Positions 62,081 to 64,000 of a DNA stretch of 64,000 bases are shown piece after piece; the first letter of the stretch is position 1, and the number at the start of each line of letters is the position of its first letter. Under the pieces are notes generated by a model. The model saw nothing but the letters and a program-made list of their open reading frames with translations, did no database searches and was not told where the DNA came from. The stretch covers positions 559,221 through 623,220 of the forward strand of contig NZ_LMQU01000001.1 in the NCBI RefSeq assembly GCF_001425445.1, written 5' to 3'. This DNA is from Devosia sp. Leaf420 (lineage in GTDB: Bacteria > Pseudomonadota > Alphaproteobacteria > Rhizobiales > Devosiaceae). Position numbers and translations under genes: made by a program.

Positions 62081-63009
62081 GATGACTTCACCTTGCGATC
62101 ACGCGCCACGAGGAACTGCAGGAAGCTGAGGATGGCGACCAACACCACGATGACCCAGGAGACAGTGGCCGAATAGCCGAAGCTGGGCATGAACTTGAAG
62201 GTCAGGTTGTAGATGTAAAGCGACAGGGTGACGGTGGAATCCGAGGGGCCGCCGGTGCCGCCGGTAAGGTTGAAGACCTCATCGAAGAGCTGCAGCGTAC
62301 CGATGGTCGACACAACGGTGGTGAAGAGGATCACCGGCTTCAGCATCGGAATGGTGAGGTAGCGGAAGCGAGCCCAGGCGGGGACGCCATCGATACGCGC
62401 CGCTTCATAGATCGAGCGATCGATGTTCTGGAGCGCTGCAAGATAGAAGATCATGTTGTAGCCGGTCCACCGCCAGGTGATGGCCATGATGATGGTGACC
62501 TTGGCCCAGAAGGGGTCGCCGAGCCAGGAGATGGGGCCGCCAATGATGTGCAGCGCCATCAGCGTCTGATTGACGACGCCATCGACGGCGAACATCGACT
62601 TGAAGATGGTCGAGTAAGCAATCAGCGAGGTAACGCAGGGGAGGAAGATCGCGGTGCGGAACAGGCCGCGGAAGCGAAGGGTCGAGTCATTGAGCGCGAC
62701 GGCAAAGAGCAGCGCCAGCGTGATCATGATCGGCACCTGCACGATGAAGAACGTGAAGGTATTGATCAGGGCGCGGATAAAGACCGGGTCCTTTGTCAGG
62801 CGCTGGATATTGGCGAGACCGCCAAAGCTGAGATTCATCCCCTTGCCGACCTGGAAGCTCATCCAGAGCGACCAGACGATGGGATAGATCATGAACAGCC
62901 CAAGCAGGACCAATGCCGGCATGACGAAAAGCCAGCCATTTATCCGCTCACTGCGCGCGAGACCCGATTGCGCCACGACAGACTCCTTGTCGGTGGATTG
63001 CTGTTTCAC
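62077..63009 (-). CDS. Sugar ABC transporter permease, MalF/LacF type
   Basis: A 310-residue membrane subunit. Helix one (GWLFVMPALVLLGLFMIYPI) follows a short cytoplasmic end; the EAA loop is RSIYEAARIDGVPAWARFRY, and FNLTGGTGGPSDSTVTLSLYIY is the conserved late region. It follows the binding protein after a 135-base gap that holds a hairpin. Confidence 0.95.
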   Translation of the reverse strand: MKQQSTDKESVVAQSGLARSERINGWLFVMPALVLLGLFMIYPIVWSLWMSFQVGKGMNLSFGGLANIQRLTKDPVFIRALINTFTFFIVQVPIMITLALLFAVALNDSTLRFRGLFRTAIFLPCVTSLIAYSTIFKSMFAVDGVVNQTLMALHIIGGPISWLGDPFWAKVTIIMAITWRWTGYNMIFYLAALQNIDRSIYEAARIDGVPAWARFRYLTIPMLKPVILFTTVVSTIGTLQLFDEVFNLTGGTGGPSDSTVTLSLYIYNLTFKFMPSFGYSATVSWVIVVLVAILSFLQFLVARDRKVKSS

Positions 63010-63116
63010 TCATCTCGATACGAGATGAAGACATCAGACCGCCCTGCCGACTGCCCATGAAAGGATACAGCCGAGGGCCCCGCGATCGCTCGCGAAGCCC
63101 CTGGGAGGACAGAATT

Positions 63117-63137
63117 GGGGGCGACGTTGCCGCCCCC
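63117..63137 (-). terminator. Intercistronic hairpin after the sugar-binding protein gene
   Basis: A 7-bp GC stem (GGGGGCG and CGCCCCC, 7-base loop) begins 8 bases past the binding-protein stop. A second GC-rich hairpin (GGGGC ... GCCCC type, about 63073-63101) follows. There is no long T-run. The position between binding protein and permease repeats that seen in the other two ABC operons on this strand. Confidence 0.55.
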
Positions 63138-63144
63138 TTGCAGA

Positions 63145-64000
63145 TTACTGCATCTGCTGCTGGGCCTGATCGTTGATGGCCTGGAGGGCCGCATCGATAT
63201 CGCCGCCCTGGATGATCGTGGGCAACTGAGCCGCGACAGCGGAGTCAACTTCGGCCGTGAAGGTGCCATAGCTGACGCTTGGGATCTGACCGAGCCAGGT
63301 CGAGAAGTTCTGCCAAACGGGTGCGCCGCCGAAGAAATCGTCGGAGGCCTTATAGGCTTCGCCTTCACGCGCCGAGAGGAGCGAACCGACAGCGCCGCGC
63401 TTGATCAGGATGTCCTGGTAGAAATCCTGGTCGCCGGCCCAGACGGTCTTGAAGAAGTCGATGGCTTCTTCCTTGTTGTCCGAAGAGGACAAGAGGAACC
63501 AGCTCGAGCCGCCCTGGTTGGACGCATTGACCGAACCTTCGAGATCGAGGCGCGGGATCGGGGCAACAGCCCACTTGCCGGACTGATCGGCATTGGCCTT
63601 GATCGTCGCGGTGATCCAGACACCGACGGGAACCACGGCAACTTCGCCACCAGTGAAGGCACCGGTATATTCGGCCCAGCCGGAAACCGGCCTGACGAGG
63701 TCAGCCTGGTAGAACTTGGCGTAGGTTTCGAGCGACTTCTTGAGCGCGGCATTGTCCGTGATGTGGAGCGAGCCGTCTTCGTTGAAGTACCATTCGCCAG
63801 CCGACTGCATCATCATGCGGATGACGCCGGTGTCATTCATGTCGAGGTCGAGCAGCTGCTTGCCGGTCTTTTCCTTGACGGTCTTGCCGATTTCGACAAG
63901 CTGGTCCCAGGTGATGTTCTCGAGATCAGCAGCGGTGAAGCCAGCTTCTTCGAGGTAGTCCGAGCGGTAAAAGAGACCGGTCACGCCGGAGTCAAACGGC
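63145..64000 (-). CDS. Sugar ABC transporter substrate-binding protein (SBP family 1), 5' end missing
   Basis: The C-terminal 285 or so residues of an extracytoplasmic sugar-binding protein. The frame is open to the window end and begins PFDSGVTGLFYRSDYLEEAG, the usual GLFYRxDxxxEAG motif that lies about 130-150 residues into the family. It continues with VVPVGVWI, ASNQGGSSWFLLSSSDNKEEAIDFFK and ends with an AAQLPTIIQGGDIDAALQAI motif. The signal peptide is outside the window. It leads the operon of permeases, GH2 glycosidase and UgpC-type ATPase. Confidence 0.93.
   Translation of the reverse strand, partial: PFDSGVTGLFYRSDYLEEAGFTAADLENITWDQLVEIGKTVKEKTGKQLLDLDMNDTGVIRMMMQSAGEWYFNEDGSLHITDNAALKKSLETYAKFYQADLVRPVSGWAEYTGAFTGGEVAVVPVGVWITATIKANADQSGKWAVAPIPRLDLEGSVNASNQGGSSWFLLSSSDNKEEAIDFFKTVWAGDQDFYQDILIKRGAVGSLLSAREGEAYKASDDFFGGAPVWQNFSTWLGQIPSVSYGTFTAEVDSAVAAQLPTIIQGGDIDAALQAINDQAQQQMQ

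Overview
The window looks like chromosomal DNA of a GC-rich alphaproteobacterium of the Hyphomicrobiales (Rhizobiales), possibly Devosia-like. The grounds are a rhizobial-type palindromic intergenic repeat at the left end, many oligopeptide-type and sugar ABC transporters in ATGA-overlapping operons, FCD-type GntR and LysR regulators, and an alphaproteobacterial-style cobalamin riboswitch. The genus is inference; there is no rRNA or tRNA to anchor it. I found no tRNA, rRNA, CRISPR array, prophage or intact insertion sequence.

Layout, left to right. (1) 2-6558, + strand: a peptide-type ABC importer (binding protein cut by the window edge, a permease, a fused permease-ATPase, an ATPase), then an FCD GntR regulator and an M42 aminopeptidase-like hydrolase. 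(2) 6573-11733: a sugar-acid (L-idonate/gluconate type) locus with a LacI regulator, an IdnO-like short-chain dehydrogenase, a 3-hydroxyisobutyrate dehydrogenase-like enzyme, a 2-hydroxyacid dehydrogenase and an IdnD-like alcohol dehydrogenase; a perfect 14-bp palindrome lies between the divergent arms. (3) 11734-27282, - strand: a long catabolic operon running ubiD-ubiX-binding protein-isocitrate lyase/PEP mutase family enzyme-DppB-C-D-F-small DUF2390 protein-dihydropyrimidinase-like amidohydrolase-M20 N-carbamoyl hydrolase-histidine ammonia-lyase, followed by a regulator made of two LysR modules in one chain.

(4) 27553-31840, - strand: a B12-independent methionine synthase unit. An 18-bp palindrome and a cobalamin riboswitch precede a DUF1852 (MesX-like) gene, a MetE-C-like (MesD-like) methyltransferase, a flavin reductase and an SLC10A7-like transporter. 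(5) 32008-46886: a second large peptide-type uptake and degradation locus, with VOC protein, two DUF885 putative metallopeptidases, ketopantoate reductase-like and Gfo/Idh/MocA oxidoreductases, DppD/F ATPases, a GhrA-like dehydrogenase, a binding protein, two permeases and a divergent gamma-glutamyltransferase homologue; a LysR gene points away from its head.

(6) 46893-57768: housekeeping and envelope genes. These are a frameshifted lipoprotein, glgX, a stand-alone receiver protein, the divergent yjfIJ/yjfKLMC-type PspA envelope cluster, a YegS-like lipid kinase, and an AI-2E-family transporter with an unusual cytoplasmic tail. (7) 57949-64000, - strand: a sugar operon (family 1 binding protein cut by the window edge, two permeases, GH2 glycosidase, UgpC/MsmK-type ATPase). 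The window is dominated by uptake and breakdown of peptides, modified amino acids and sugar acids. The most unusual elements are the doubly controlled mes operon, the tandem LysR protein, and the operon combining UbiD/UbiX with an ammonia-lyase and a hydantoin-type pathway.
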